Shown: positions 26,865 through 36,356, counted from the stretch's first letter. The stretch is 64,000 nt of DNA from JAXGOI01 sp040767605 (GCA_040767605.1 JAXGOI010000001.1:930001-994000), one strand, 5' to 3'. Notes: generated by a model not told the origin, from the letters alone. Program-made: numbers and translations.

Positions 26865-27307
26865 TTTCCGGCACCTATTTTCAAAGAGATTTTAATATTT
26901 GGCGGCGGGATTATACCTTAATTATTAAAGCAGTTTTTATCCCCTTAGCGGCATATTTATTTTTCTTTAATTATAAATTGCAGCTTTATCGCCAAAAAAC
27001 CGGCCAACCTTATAAAAAGGCGGTAGTTTTTTAAGCCATATAATCTGATATTATGCTTTTCCCGGTTAAAAGTTGCTTAAAATTACTTGCTTTTTAGAGC
27101 CCTGTCTGAAATATCCGGGCTAAACCCCTTAGATAAAATATAATATAAGCCTTGAATTCTCGGCTTTCTTACCATTATACATAAATTATCTATAAAAACA
27201 TATTCTAATTATTTTATTTTTGTTTATTTTTGTTAAATAATTTTATTCTGTTTATTAAGTTTCCCCTTATTAAGTTTCCCCTTTTAAGAGTTTTTTAAAC
27301 CCGAAGT
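26865..27307. other. AT-rich non-coding spacer upstream of the rRNA operon
   Basis: No gene was found between the rRNA promoters and the nifJ terminator. It contains a perfect 15-bp tandem duplication TTATTAAGTTTCCCC (27252-27266, 27267-27281). A/T tracts directly upstream of P1 could act as an UP element. Confidence 0.6.
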
Positions 27308-27338
27308 AAAAAAGAGCGGGGCGTACGCCCCGCTCTTT
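27308..27338. terminator. terminator after nifJ
   Basis: A perfect palindrome AAAGAGCGGGGC/GCCCCGCTCTTT with A-run and T-run on opposite sides, so it can work in both directions. It lies about 90 nt past nifJ. Confidence 0.9.
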
Positions 27339-27426
27339 TAACACTCTTTAAAACTTTACAGGCTTTAAAATCTATACTCAGGCATGGCTTTGCTTATTTA
27401 AAAGCCCCGGCAAAACTTAATTAAAA

Positions 27427-30400
27427 CTAATTGCCGGCTAATCTCTGATAAGATTCAAGCCTGCCCTTGGCATCCGCCTCGGTTTTGGTATAAAGCTCTT
27501 CTGCGGTATCCGGGTATTGCAAAGCTAATGCCGAATAGCGGACTTCTTTATCGATGAAATCACGGAAGGGAATACTGGGCTCCTTGGAATCCAGCACAAA
27601 GGGGTTTTTGCCCTCTGCCTTAAGATCCGGGTTGAAGCGGTAAAGATGCCAATAACCGGAGGCTACCGCATCCTTCATTCTAACCATAGCCTTACTCATG
27701 CCGCCTTTAACACCATGGTTAATGCAGGTGCTGTAAGCAATAATTAAAGAGGGGCCGTTATAGGCTTCCGCTTCTTTAATGGCTTTTAAGGTCTGGTTCA
27801 TATCGGCGCCCATGGCAATTTGAGCCACATAAACATAACCATAGGCCATAGCCATCATGCCCAAATCCTTTTTCTTGGTTTTTTTGCCGCTGGCGGCAAA
27901 TTTTGCAATAGCCGCGGTGGGGGTAGCTTTTGAGCTTTGCCCGCCGGTATTGGAATAAACCTCGGTATCATAAACAAAGATATTAATATTCTCGCCGCTG
28001 GCCAGAACATGATCTAAACCGCCATAACCGATATCATAGGCCCAGCCGTCGCCGCCGAAGGCCCAGAAGGATTTTTTAACCAGATGATCTTTCCTTTGAA
28101 GGATTTCTTTGGCAATTGCATTATCTTCTTTTTCCAGCAGGGGAATAAGAGCGGCGGAGGCTTCTTTAGAGGCCTCACCGTCATCAAAGACGGCAAGCCA
28201 AGCCTTATAGGCCTCGGCCAATTCACCTTTTCCCCCCTCTGCAAGGGCTTTTTCCACCAAATGCTGCAGCCTTGCTCTTTGCTGCTTGGCGCCTAAAAGC
28301 AGGCCAAAACCGAATTCGGCATTATCCTCAAAGAGGCTGTTGCACCAGGCAGGGCCATGGCCTTTAGAGTTAACCGTAAAGGGCATGGCGGGAACTGCTC
28401 CGCCCCAAATAGAGGAACAGCCGGTAGCATTGGCAATCATCATTCTATCCCCAAAAAGCTGGGTAATAAGCTTGGCATAAGGGGTTTCTCCGCAGCCGGC
28501 GCAGGCCCCGGAAAACTCAAACAGAGGCCGCTGGAACTGGCTGTTTTTAACATTATTAGCTTTAACAAGGTTTTTATCGGGCAGAGCCTCAAGATAATCC
28601 CAATTAGCATTTTCTTTTTCTTTTTCTACTTCAATGGCATTCATTACAAGGGCCTTTTCTTTAGCGGGGCAAATCTCCACGCAGGAGCCGCAGCCCTGAC
28701 AATCCATAGGGCTTACCTGAATGCGGAAGCTTAAACCGGCAAAATCTTTGCCAATGGCTTTTTTAACCGCCATTTCCCCGGGGGCATTACCTAATTCCTC
28801 ATCGGTAATAAGGAAGGGGCGAATGGAAGCATGGGGGCATACATAAGAGCACTGATTGCACTGGATGCAGTTTTCCGGAATCCAGCGGGGCACAAAAGCG
28901 GCGACGCCGCGTTTTTCGTAACGGGTACCGCCGGAAGGGAATGAACCGTCCTCTCTGCCGGTAAAAGTGCTGACAGGTAAATCGTCCCCTTTGGCAGCAG
29001 CCATTGGGCGAAGGATATTTTTAACAAAATCCGGCTCGTCCACTTTTTCGGCCTCTTTATCTTGGGCATTTCCCCAGGAGGCAGGCACTTCAACCTCATG
29101 CAAATTCTTAATTCCGGCCTGAACAGCTTCTTTATTCATATTAACAATTTTATCGCCTTTTTTGCCATAGGCTTTAACAATAGAATCATCCAAAGCCTTA
29201 ACGGCGGTATCAATGGGGATAACCTTTGCTAAAGAGAAGAAAGCGGCCTGCATAACCATATTGGTACGATTGCCCAGGCCTAAGTTGCTGGCTATATCCA
29301 CGGCATTAATAATATAGACTTTAATCTGGTTTTCCGCCAAATAGCGGCGCATATGGCCGGGGAGCTTTTCATCCAGCTGCTCTTTACTCCAAACGCAGTT
29401 AAGCAGGAAGGTGCCGCCCTTTTTCAGGCCCTGAAGCACATCGTAGCTATCCACATAGCTTTGATTGGAGCAGGAAATAAAATCCGCCTGATTAATAAGG
29501 TAGGGCGCTTTAATTTCCTTTTCCCCGAAGCGCAAATGGGAAATGGTTAAACCGCCGGATTTTTTGGAATCGTAGGAGAAATAAGCCTGAGCATACATAT
29601 CGGTATATTCACCGATAATATCCACAGCCTGCTTATTGGCGCCTACCGTGCCATCGGAGCCCAATCCCCAGAATTTACATTGAATGGTGCCGGCCGGGAG
29701 TAAATCAATAATTTCTCCCCGGGGCAAAGAGGTATGGGTAACATCATCATTAATGCTGATGGTGAAATTATTTTTAGGCTTGGCAGACATAAGGTTTTCA
29801 AATACGGCAATAATATCCGCGGGGATAGTATCCTTGCTGCCCAAGCCGTAGCGGCCCCCCACAATAAGAGGAGCATTTGTCTTACCGTTAAAGGCATGAA
29901 CAATATCCATAAATAAAGGCTCACCGGGAGCGCCGGGAGTTTTAACCCTGTCCATAACGGCAATTCTTTTAGTGGTAACGGGGAGAGCCTTAAAGAAATA
30001 TTCTTTGGCAAAGGGGCGGTAAAGGCGTACTTTTACTAAACCTACTTTATGCCCTTTACCGTTAAGATAATCCACAGCCTGCTCTGCGGTTTCTCCGGCG
30101 GAACCCATAATTACAATAACATTTTCCGCCTCGGGGTGGCCGTAATAATTAAAAAGCTGATAATCCCGGCCGGTTAGCTTGCTGAGCTGATCCAGATAAT
30201 CGGCGACAACCTCAGGCACTTTTTCAAAGAAGGGGTTAGAGGCTTCTCTGGCCTGGAAGAAAATATCCGGGTTTTGATTTGTGCCGCGAATAACGGGATG
30301 CTCTGGGTTTAAAGCATCATCTCTAAACTCTTTTATTGCTTCGTAATCCACCATTTTGGCAAAATCTTCATAATCAATAACTTCTATTTTCTGCTGCTCA

Positions 30401-30933
30401 TGGGAGGTGCGGAAGCCGTCGAAGAAGTGGAGGAAGGGAATCCGGGTTTTAATGGCGGAAAGATGCGCCGCCCCGGCAATATCCATAACTTCCTGCACGC
30501 TGCCGGATGCCAGCATGGCAAAGCCTGTTTGGGCACAGGCCATAACATCGCTGTGATCCCCAAAAATATTTAAAGCATGGGTAGCCAAAGAACGGGCGGA
30601 AACATGCAAAACCCCGGGAAGAAACTCCCCGGCCATTTTGTACATATTGGGAATCATCAATAAAAGACCCTGGGATGCGGTAAATGATGTGGTAAGTGAA
30701 CCTGCAGCCAGGGAACCATGCATTGCTCCGGCGGCGCCTGCTTCGGATTGCATTTCAACAACCTGAACAGTTTGGCCGAAAATATTCTTTTTCCCCTGGG
30801 CAACCCATTCATCCACATTTTCCGCCATATTAGATGACGGGGTAATGGGATAAATAGAGGCTACCTCCGTAAAGGCATAGGCAACATAAGAGGCTGCCTT
30901 ATTACCGTCCATCGTTTTCATTTTTTTACTCAA
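27427..30933 (-). CDS. nifJ: pyruvate:ferredoxin (flavodoxin) oxidoreductase
   Basis: This 1168-residue single-chain enzyme converts pyruvate and CoA to acetyl-CoA and CO2 and passes electrons to ferredoxin, a central step in anaerobes. The order is the N-terminal pyruvate/TPP domain (SIYPITPSSNMAENVDEW), a transketolase-C-like domain, the gamma domain (about 420-640), two [4Fe-4S] ferredoxin motifs (CIQCNQCSYVC and CQGCGSCVEICP, about 690-760), and the C-terminal TPP domain with CAGCGETPY, GDGWAYDIGYGG and YSNTGGQ. The start follows an AGGAGG site. It is transcribed alone and ends at a strong terminator. Confidence 0.97.
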   Translation of the reverse strand: MSKKMKTMDGNKAASYVAYAFTEVASIYPITPSSNMAENVDEWVAQGKKNIFGQTVQVVEMQSEAGAAGAMHGSLAAGSLTTSFTASQGLLLMIPNMYKMAGEFLPGVLHVSARSLATHALNIFGDHSDVMACAQTGFAMLASGSVQEVMDIAGAAHLSAIKTRIPFLHFFDGFRTSHEQQKIEVIDYEDFAKMVDYEAIKEFRDDALNPEHPVIRGTNQNPDIFFQAREASNPFFEKVPEVVADYLDQLSKLTGRDYQLFNYYGHPEAENVIVIMGSAGETAEQAVDYLNGKGHKVGLVKVRLYRPFAKEYFFKALPVTTKRIAVMDRVKTPGAPGEPLFMDIVHAFNGKTNAPLIVGGRYGLGSKDTIPADIIAVFENLMSAKPKNNFTISINDDVTHTSLPRGEIIDLLPAGTIQCKFWGLGSDGTVGANKQAVDIIGEYTDMYAQAYFSYDSKKSGGLTISHLRFGEKEIKAPYLINQADFISCSNQSYVDSYDVLQGLKKGGTFLLNCVWSKEQLDEKLPGHMRRYLAENQIKVYIINAVDIASNLGLGNRTNMVMQAAFFSLAKVIPIDTAVKALDDSIVKAYGKKGDKIVNMNKEAVQAGIKNLHEVEVPASWGNAQDKEAEKVDEPDFVKNILRPMAAAKGDDLPVSTFTGREDGSFPSGGTRYEKRGVAAFVPRWIPENCIQCNQCSYVCPHASIRPFLITDEELGNAPGEMAVKKAIGKDFAGLSFRIQVSPMDCQGCGSCVEICPAKEKALVMNAIEVEKEKENANWDYLEALPDKNLVKANNVKNSQFQRPLFEFSGACAGCGETPYAKLITQLFGDRMMIANATGCSSIWGGAVPAMPFTVNSKGHGPAWCNSLFEDNAEFGFGLLLGAKQQRARLQHLVEKALAEGGKGELAEAYKAWLAVFDDGEASKEASAALIPLLEKEDNAIAKEILQRKDHLVKKSFWAFGGDGWAYDIGYGGLDHVLASGENINIFVYDTEVYSNTGGQSSKATPTAAIAKFAASGKKTKKKDLGMMAMAYGYVYVAQIAMGADMNQTLKAIKEAEAYNGPSLIIAYSTCINHGVKGGMSKAMVRMKDAVASGYWHLYRFNPDLKAEGKNPFVLDSKEPSIPFRDFIDKEVRYSALALQYPDTAEELYTKTEADAKGRLESYQRLAGN

Positions 30934-30964
30934 AGTAACTCCTCCTTTTGAATCCTCTCTTATA

Positions 30965-30990
30965 TATAGTAAAACCCAGTATAGTAAAAC
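30965..30990. repeat. 11-bp direct repeat upstream of nifJ
   Basis: TATAGTAAAAC occurs at 30965-30975 and 30980-30990 (period 15). On the minus strand each copy reads GTTTTACTATA, so the region holds two -10-like elements and is probably the nifJ promoter. No convincing -35 was found. The rest of 30934-31171 shows no gene. Confidence 0.5.
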
Positions 30991-31171
30991 ACATTAAAGC
31001 CAATGCTGAAAAAACAGTTAAAGACAGCAAGTTTCACCCTGGCCGGGCTAGTCCATCTAGTCCTGATTCTGCCAGGCTCACCAATCATTATTATAACCCA
31101 AATCTCCTTAATATGCCATAACAAATTTGTAATTTTATCATTTATCAGACAAATCCCTTTTTCTTTACGAC

Positions 31172-31214
31172 AAAAAGCCCTTGCCTAAATGGGGTTTTGC
31201 TAAAAGGCAAAGGG
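31172..31214 (-). terminator. terminator after bofA
   Basis: On the minus strand CCC-T-TTGCCT pairs with AGGCAA-GGG (one bulge), followed by CTTTTTG. It lies about 55 nt past bofA. Confidence 0.7.
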
Positions 31215-31266
31215 TTGTCTGAATTTTCTATATGCATTAAATTAATAAAGGCCGGTTTTATTTCCC

Positions 31267-31548
31267 TTAGGCAGCAATAGAGGCTAAAACAGCTAAGGCC
31301 AGCATACCCGGGGCCCCTAAAACACCCGCAACCCCCAGGGTAAACCCGTTTAGGGGCAAGGCTATCCCAGACCACAGGGCAAAGAAATTTATCCCCGCTA
31401 AAAAAAGGCCGCCCCAAAAGAAATTAATTATAATCCGCCCGGCGAGGCGAATAAAAAACCCCGGAAGCATAGATATTGAGGCTAAAAGCATAAAGGCGCC
31501 GATAATTAAAATTAAATTGCCCCACCAGCTATTAAAAAAAAGCTCCAT
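31267..31548 (-). CDS. bofA: BofA-family pro-sigma-K processing inhibitor
   Basis: This 93-residue membrane protein has two or three hydrophobic helices and the conserved BofA C-terminal block (GINFFALWSGIALPLNGFT, then GVLGAPGMLALAVL). In Bacillus, BofA sits in the forespore outer membrane and holds the SpoIVFB protease inactive until late sporulation. It lies 15 nt after a DUF2508 gene, the usual pair downstream of recR in Clostridia, although recR here is separated by a divergent gene. Confidence 0.9.
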   Translation of the reverse strand: MELFFNSWWGNLILIIGAFMLLASISMLPGFFIRLAGRIIINFFWGGLFLAGINFFALWSGIALPLNGFTLGVAGVLGAPGMLALAVLASIAA

Positions 31549-31563
31549 TTTTTATAATCCCCT

Positions 31564-31845
31564 TTATTCTTTAAGATTCATGGCCCGTATATACCAGGGC
31601 CTTAACGGGATAAGTTTTTTGGCGTTTATTTTTTGGGCGCGGATTTTTTTCATAGTATAACTGTAGCGCTTTCCGGCCGCTTCCTCTAATAAAATAGCCT
31701 GATCCGTCTGAAGGGGGTTTGCCGTATTTAAAAATAAGTTTTTTGCCGCGTAAACTTCTAATTGCACTTCGTAAATTTGAGCCGTTAAATCCTCCCCCTC
31801 TTGAGGGGAAGAATCTTTTAAACGGAGAAAGGGCAGTATTTTCAT
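31564..31845 (-). CDS. DUF2508 (YaaL-like) family small protein
   Basis: This soluble 93-residue protein resembles the DUF2508 family: a helical core EVYAAKNLFLNTANPLQTDQ followed by AILLEEAAGKRYSYTMKKI. Family members are small proteins of unknown function encoded between recR and bofA in many clostridia and bacilli. The assignment rests on this pattern and on its position next to bofA. The basic C-terminus might bind nucleic acid, which is a guess. Confidence 0.75.
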   Translation of the reverse strand: MKILPFLRLKDSSPQEGEDLTAQIYEVQLEVYAAKNLFLNTANPLQTDQAILLEEAAGKRYSYTMKKIRAQKINAKKLIPLRPWYIRAMNLKE

Positions 31846-32124
31846 ATAAACCCCCTTAGGGCTTTCTTTAATAATTTATATGCAAAAAAAACCTAAAAAG
31901 AATTGTTTAGGCCAACTCTTTTAAGACAAGGTTTTTAGTATTCTCATAAAATTAAAAACCTAAAAGCCAACAGATGATTTTTAAGCAAATTACCCCCCCG
32001 CCATTGGCTTCATTATCCTCGCTTTCTTTGCCCCGCTTTTTTAGACTCACTTTTTTGCCTCACCTTTTTGCCTTTACCTTCATAACCTGAAAATATGGTA
32101 AACAAAAGCAAAAAGGTGATATAA

Positions 32125-32727
32125 ATGGGATTTTTAAATTTACTTATTATGGCATTTGCCGTTAGCATAGATGGCTTTTGCTGCGGTTTTGCTATGGGCT
32201 TAAGGAAGATAAAAATACCTTTGGCCTCACTTTTGGCTATCAGCTTCTATTCGGTTTTATTCTGCACCGGCGCTATGCTTTTAGGCCGGGGCTTAATGGG
32301 CAGCCTGCCCTCAATAATCGGCAATCTTATTTCTGCCGGCTTACTCTTTTTATTAGGCGGTCTTACATTGAGGCAAATCCTTTTAAAAAAGAAAAGAACA
32401 AACTTTAAAAGAAACCCCCAAAACCCCATTCATGTTCTGGCTTCCCCCGAAATTGCGGATTTAGACGGCCAAAAGGATATTCGGGGCGGGGAGGGCACTC
32501 TTTTAGGGATTGCGGTTGCCATTGATGCAGCCATAGCCTCTTTTAGCTTGGCCCTTATTGGTTACAGCCCCTGGGCCGCCCCCTGGCTTTTCGGGCTTTT
32601 TCAATTTATTCTTTTAGGCCTGGGCAATTCCATACCCAACAGAAAAGGTTTTGTTAATTTGGGGGAAAACTTTTCTTTTCTTTCTGTAATATTTTTTATC
32701 CTTTTGGGTATTTTAAGGCTTATTTAA
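32125..32727 (+). CDS. ytaF: MntP-like sporulation membrane protein (YtaF type)
   Basis: This 200-residue protein of about six transmembrane helices consists of two related halves, each opening with an Asp-containing helix (AVSIDGFCCGFAMGL and AVAIDAAIASFSLAL). That is the pattern of the MntP/YtaF superfamily. YtaF is a sporulation-associated member; MntP exports manganese. I favour YtaF because of the length and endospore context, but the transported substrate is unknown. AAAAGGTG lies about 7 nt before the ATG. It is the only plus-strand gene in this stretch and interrupts the usual recR-DUF2508-bofA run. Confidence 0.8.
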   Translation: MGFLNLLIMAFAVSIDGFCCGFAMGLRKIKIPLASLLAISFYSVLFCTGAMLLGRGLMGSLPSIIGNLISAGLLFLLGGLTLRQILLKKKRTNFKRNPQNPIHVLASPEIADLDGQKDIRGGEGTLLGIAVAIDAAIASFSLALIGYSPWAAPWLFGLFQFILLGLGNSIPNRKGFVNLGENFSFLSVIFFILLGILRLI

Positions 32728-32741
32728 TTAAGCTGGGCATT

Positions 32742-32771
32742 AAAAAAAGGCGCTTTAAGCGCCTTTTTTGT
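32742..32771. terminator. bidirectional terminator between ytaF and recR
   Basis: AAAAAAGGCGCTT and AAGCGCCTTTTTT form a perfect hairpin with A and T runs, serving the converging ytaF (+) and recR (-) genes. Confidence 0.92.
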
Positions 32772-32825
32772 TTAAATATATTTTCTTTTAATATTTAGCT
32801 GAGTATTTTTTATGTTTAACCGGGT

Positions 32826-33428
32826 TTAAATTTCCTTGCGCCCGCTAAGAGCCTGAGCCAGAGTAGCCTCATCCGCATACTCCAAATCCCCCCCTACGGG
32901 GATTCCATGAGCCAAACGGGTAACCCTTATGCCTAAGGGCTTAATCCGCCTGGCCAAATAGAGGGCTGTTGTTTCACCCTCAACATTTGGGTTTGTGGCC
33001 ATAACAATTTCCCTAACTTTGCCGGCTTCCAGCCTTTTTAAAAGGCCGGCAATATTCAGCTGCTCCGGGCCGATTCCATCCATGGGGGAAATAGCCCCAT
33101 GAAGCACATGGTAAAGCCCCTGATAGCTATGGCTTCTCTCCATAGATAAAATATCCCTGGGCTGCTCCACCACGCAAATAAGCCTTTGATCCCTGCGGGT
33201 ATCCCGGCAAATGCTGCAAGGGTCTTCATCAGTAAGGTTGCCGCAAACCGGGCATTTATGCACCTTACTCCTAGCCACGGCAATAGCCTTTGCCAAGCCT
33301 AATGCCTCCTGCTCCTGGGTATGGAGGAGATGAAAGGCCAGCCTTTGTGCGGTTTTTGGGCCAATGCCAGGCAAGTAAGTAAGCTGCTGAATTAAATTGG
33401 CAAGGGATTCCGGATAATTATATTGCAT
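32826..33428 (-). CDS. recR: recombination mediator RecR
   Basis: This 200-residue protein shows the helix-hairpin-helix LTYLPGIGPKTAQRLAFHLL, a four-cysteine zinc finger (CPVCGNLTDEDPCSIC) and a Toprim domain (ICVVEQPRDILSMERSHSY, then ATNPNVEGETTALYLAR). RecR, with RecO/RecF, loads RecA at gaps. It lies 24 nt after ybaB in the standard dnaX-ybaB-recR order, with panD inserted between dnaX and ybaB. Confidence 0.96.
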   Translation of the reverse strand: MQYNYPESLANLIQQLTYLPGIGPKTAQRLAFHLLHTQEQEALGLAKAIAVARSKVHKCPVCGNLTDEDPCSICRDTRRDQRLICVVEQPRDILSMERSHSYQGLYHVLHGAISPMDGIGPEQLNIAGLLKRLEAGKVREIVMATNPNVEGETTALYLARRIKPLGIRVTRLAHGIPVGGDLEYADEATLAQALSGRKEI

Positions 33429-33452
33429 ATTTACTCCTTAAACGAATGTCTT

Positions 33453-33770
33453 CTAAAACATTCCCCCGGGGAGGTTCATTCCACCGGTAAGCTTTTGCAT
33501 TTCCTCGGCTGCTGTCTCCTGGGAAAGGCGTAAGGCTTCCTTAACGGCGGCCATAACCAAATCCTCCAGCATTTCCACATCTTCAGCATCTACAACCGAA
33601 GGATCTATACTTAAAGAAAGTAGCTCCTGGCGGCAATTAACAACAGCCTTAACCATACCGCCTCCGCTTACTCCCTCAACTGTCTTGTCCTTTAATTCCT
33701 CCTGTGCCCGAGCCATATCAGCCTGCATTTTCTGGGCCTGCTTCATCAGTTTTTGCATATTAAAACCCAT
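33453..33770 (-). CDS. ybaB: nucleoid-associated protein YbaB/EbfC
   Basis: From the ATG at 33770 the protein has 105 residues: MGFNMQKLMKQAQKMQADMA, then GMVKAVVNCRQELLSLSIDP and a Gly/Met tail. AGGAGG sits 7 nt before this start; a longer frame translates the ribosome-binding site itself (KKGGKN), so it is rejected. YbaB dimers bind DNA and are usually encoded between dnaX and recR. Confidence 0.93.
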   Translation of the reverse strand: MGFNMQKLMKQAQKMQADMARAQEELKDKTVEGVSGGGMVKAVVNCRQELLSLSIDPSVVDAEDVEMLEDLVMAAVKEALRLSQETAAEEMQKLTGGMNLPGGMF

Positions 33771-33813
33771 GTTTTTTCCTCCTTTTTTATCCAATATAAT
33801 CTCCTAATCAAAG

Positions 33814-34164
33814 CTATACTTCAGCTATAATCCTGTTTTCCCTATCCACCTTAACAATTGCGGGGTCCCAATTTTCCAGGTCTTTTTCATCTACAAGGGC
33901 ATATGCCATAATTATTACCACATCCCCGGGCTGTGCCAAGCGTGCCGCCGCTCCGTTTAAGCAAATATAGCCGGGCTTCTCCGCTTCTATTACATAGGTT
34001 TCAAAACGGGCTCCATTATTTATATTCACAACCAGCACCTTTTGGAACTCATAAAGCCCGGCGGCCTTAATAAGCTCCTTAGAAATAGATATAGAGCCGT
34101 TATAATTAAGGTTTGCCTCACTCACTACAGCCCTGTGGATTTTTGATTTAAGCATCTCTATCAT
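33814..34164 (-). CDS. panD: aspartate 1-decarboxylase
   Basis: From the ATG at 34164 (AAGGAG upstream) the protein has 116 residues. It contains the self-cleavage site NYNGSISI, where the Gly-Ser bond breaks to give the pyruvoyl cofactor, and the conserved LNGAAARLAQPGDVVIIMAYA. PanD makes beta-alanine for pantothenate and CoA. It is unusually placed inside the dnaX-ybaB-recR group, while panB and panE lie about 20 kb away and panC is not in the window. Confidence 0.95.
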   Translation of the reverse strand: MIEMLKSKIHRAVVSEANLNYNGSISISKELIKAAGLYEFQKVLVVNINNGARFETYVIEAEKPGYICLNGAAARLAQPGDVVIIMAYALVDEKDLENWDPAIVKVDRENRIIAEV

Positions 34165-34178
34165 AATTATTTCTCCTT

Positions 34179-34206
34179 TTCCATAAAACCAGTTCCATAA
34201 AACCAG
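34179..34206. repeat. perfect 14-bp tandem duplication
   Basis: TTCCATAAAACCAG occurs twice head-to-tail between dnaX and panD, directly upstream of the panD start region. Confidence 0.9.
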
Positions 34207-34236
34207 CACAAATTTTTAATATTTAAACCCTCTTTG

Positions 34237-35931
34237 CTAAAAGAGGCTTACCTGCTCAGTTTCCCCACTTGGGAGGGGATTATCCTCAACTATGCGCCCA
34301 AAAATTTGAATTGGGCTGCCAAAAACCTGCAATAGCTTTTCTTCCACCCATTTTTTATGTACAGCCTTATTGCAAAGGGTTTTCATATGGACTTCAAAAT
34401 CAGAAGCAAAGCCTAAAAAAAGCTTATCGCCTTCCAGGGCTACCGGCTTACCCCATTGCAAAAAGGCAAAAGTGGTATTTTTATCCCCCCGGGAGACAGC
34501 ATTTAAAAGCTGGGGCCAGCCGTTAATAATCCTCTCAAGGCTCAGGGCTTCTTCCCCCGGTTTTTGGGGCCTGGGGGAAACCGGGGCCCTTTCAGGCGCT
34601 ATTCCCTGAAAGGGGCCGGATTCATCAATAATAGCGGCGCTTTCTTTATTATCCCGCTTCGGGTCTTTTAATACTTCTTCTTTTCTTATTTCTTCTTCCC
34701 TTATTTGCTCTTCTCTTGTTTTCTCTTTTCTTATCGGCTCTTTTATTTGCTCTCCTGTATCTTTGCCGGTGTTAGCTGCGGCGGCTTTATTTTCCCCCTT
34801 AGAATAAGAGGGCACCCCCTCTTTTATAAAATTCTCTTTAGAAGGCGCCGGGGCAACGTTCGAGGGCTGCTCCGGCAAATCAATGCCGCAAGCCTGAATT
34901 AAGGCCAGCTCCAAGGTAATTCTGGGCTGAAGAGAATAGCGAAGGCGGCTATCCGCCTCCCCTAAGGCCTTAAGAGCGTCTAAAATTCTTTTTGGGGAAA
35001 CCCCTTCCGCCCAGGGGGGAAGTTTGGCCCCCTTAGTATTTAAAGAAGATAATAATAAACCCCTTAAATAATCTAAAAGATCATATAAAAACTGGCGAAA
35101 ATCCTTGCCTGAGACTGATAATTCCCCCACCGCTTCTAAAACCCGGCTTAATTCGCCGGCTAAAAGGTTTTGGGCCGTATTTTCAATAAAGGCGCTGTCA
35201 ACACAGCCTAAAACAGCCGCAACAGTATCCGCATTAATAATGCCCTCCCCATAGCCCACACATTGATCCAATAAATTAACGGCATCCCTCATGCCGCCTT
35301 CAGCCTTTTTCGCTATAATTTCCAAAGCCTCGGGGCTTGCCTTTAAGCCCTCCTCCCGGGCAATATAGGCTAAATGGGCGGCAATTTGATTTTCCCCAAT
35401 CCGGCGGAAATCAAAACGCTGGCAGCGGGAGAGAACAGTTAAAGGAATTTTATGGGGCTCGGTGGTGGCAAGAATAAAAATTACATGGGGGGGCGGCTCT
35501 TCCAGGGTTTTTAATAAAGCGTTAAAGGCCTCCCCTGTAAGCATATGAACTTCATCTATAATATAAACCTTGAACTTTTCCTGAGCCGGGGCATATTTAA
35601 CCCTTTCCCGCAAATCTCTGATTTCATCAATACCCCGATTGGAGGCGGCATCGATTTCTAAAATATCCAGGCTTTCGCCATCGGCTATACGGTGGCAGGC
35701 AAGGCAAATACCGCAGGGCTCGCCCTTTTGGGGGTTTAAGCAATTAACGGCCTTGGCAAGCACCTTGGCCGTGGAGGTTTTACCGGTGCCCCGAGGGCCG
35801 CACAGCAAATAAGCATGAACAAAATTAATTCTATCCACTGCATTGGCCAATGTTCTGCCTATATGCTCCTGCCCTACCATTTGGCTGAAGTTTTTAGGGC
35901 GGAAGCGGCGGTATAAAGCGGTATAAGCCAT
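34237..35931 (-). CDS. dnaX: DNA polymerase III subunits gamma and tau
   Basis: This 564-residue clamp-loader ATPase has YRRFRPKNFSQMVGQEHI at the N-terminus, Walker A GPRGTGKTSTAK, a four-Cys zinc module (residues 64-80), DEVHMLTGEAFNALLKTLEE and the LSRCQRFDF arginine-finger segment. After about residue 370 a charged, repetitive linker (repeated R/K-EE(Q/E)IR-type units) leads to the C-terminal tau domain. I saw no clear frameshift signal for a separate gamma form. It heads the dnaX-panD-ybaB-recR run, downstream of the SRP RNA gene. Confidence 0.95.
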   Translation of the reverse strand: MAYTALYRRFRPKNFSQMVGQEHIGRTLANAVDRINFVHAYLLCGPRGTGKTSTAKVLAKAVNCLNPQKGEPCGICLACHRIADGESLDILEIDAASNRGIDEIRDLRERVKYAPAQEKFKVYIIDEVHMLTGEAFNALLKTLEEPPPHVIFILATTEPHKIPLTVLSRCQRFDFRRIGENQIAAHLAYIAREEGLKASPEALEIIAKKAEGGMRDAVNLLDQCVGYGEGIINADTVAAVLGCVDSAFIENTAQNLLAGELSRVLEAVGELSVSGKDFRQFLYDLLDYLRGLLLSSLNTKGAKLPPWAEGVSPKRILDALKALGEADSRLRYSLQPRITLELALIQACGIDLPEQPSNVAPAPSKENFIKEGVPSYSKGENKAAAANTGKDTGEQIKEPIRKEKTREEQIREEEIRKEEVLKDPKRDNKESAAIIDESGPFQGIAPERAPVSPRPQKPGEEALSLERIINGWPQLLNAVSRGDKNTTFAFLQWGKPVALEGDKLFLGFASDFEVHMKTLCNKAVHKKWVEEKLLQVFGSPIQIFGRIVEDNPLPSGETEQVSLF

Positions 35932-36045
35932 AAGCCCTCCTTGCTTAATTATACGGCTGCCCGGTATAAAATAGTTTATAAAACAGCTTAACTGTATTAT
36001 TTCTGTTTTATTAAAAATTCTCCTGCCTTAATTATTTTACCAAAT

Positions 36046-36077
36046 AAAACAGCGGGCAGAAAAACTGCCCGCCGTTT
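36046..36077 (-). terminator. terminator of the SRP RNA
   Basis: On the minus strand GCGGGCAG-TTTTT-CTGCCCGC followed by TGTTTTATTT, starting about 10 nt after the SRP RNA. Confidence 0.8.
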
Positions 36078-36086
36078 AAACTTACT

Positions 36087-36356
36087 GCCGTGCGCCTTAC
36101 TTCGAATAATACCTTCCGGGCGGTACTAAAACAGCCGGCTCAAAACAGGCAACCCCGGGGCACCCGATACATATCCGCTTACCGCTGCTTCCTTCCGGAC
36201 CTGACGGGGTTCACGGCAGACCGTCGCACGGGACCCGCTTATCATCACTGCTTATTTCAGGCAAACCCCACAAGGCATACCCTCAGAAAAAGGCATCAAC
36301 CCTCCTGTAGCGGATTGGAGGCTACAAGGCACCGCTAGCGCCCCGTCTAGCACGGC
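36087..36356 (-). ncRNA. ffs: signal recognition particle RNA, large (Bacillus-type)
   Basis: About 270 nt. The conserved Ffh-binding hairpin is clear on the minus strand (GTCAGGTCCGGAAGGAAGCA and GCGGTAAG). The 5' end (GCCGTGC) pairs with the 3' end (GCACGGC). The length is that of the long SRP RNA of spore-forming Gram-positives that includes an Alu domain. It lies just upstream of dnaX. Confidence 0.93.

Noticed and set aside
31145..31417. 90-codon frame overlapping bofA on the same strand
   Set aside because: Out of frame with bofA, which has a clear family match; the frame also covers the terminator.
36090..36338. 82-codon plus-strand frame
   Set aside because: It lies antisense to the SRP RNA.
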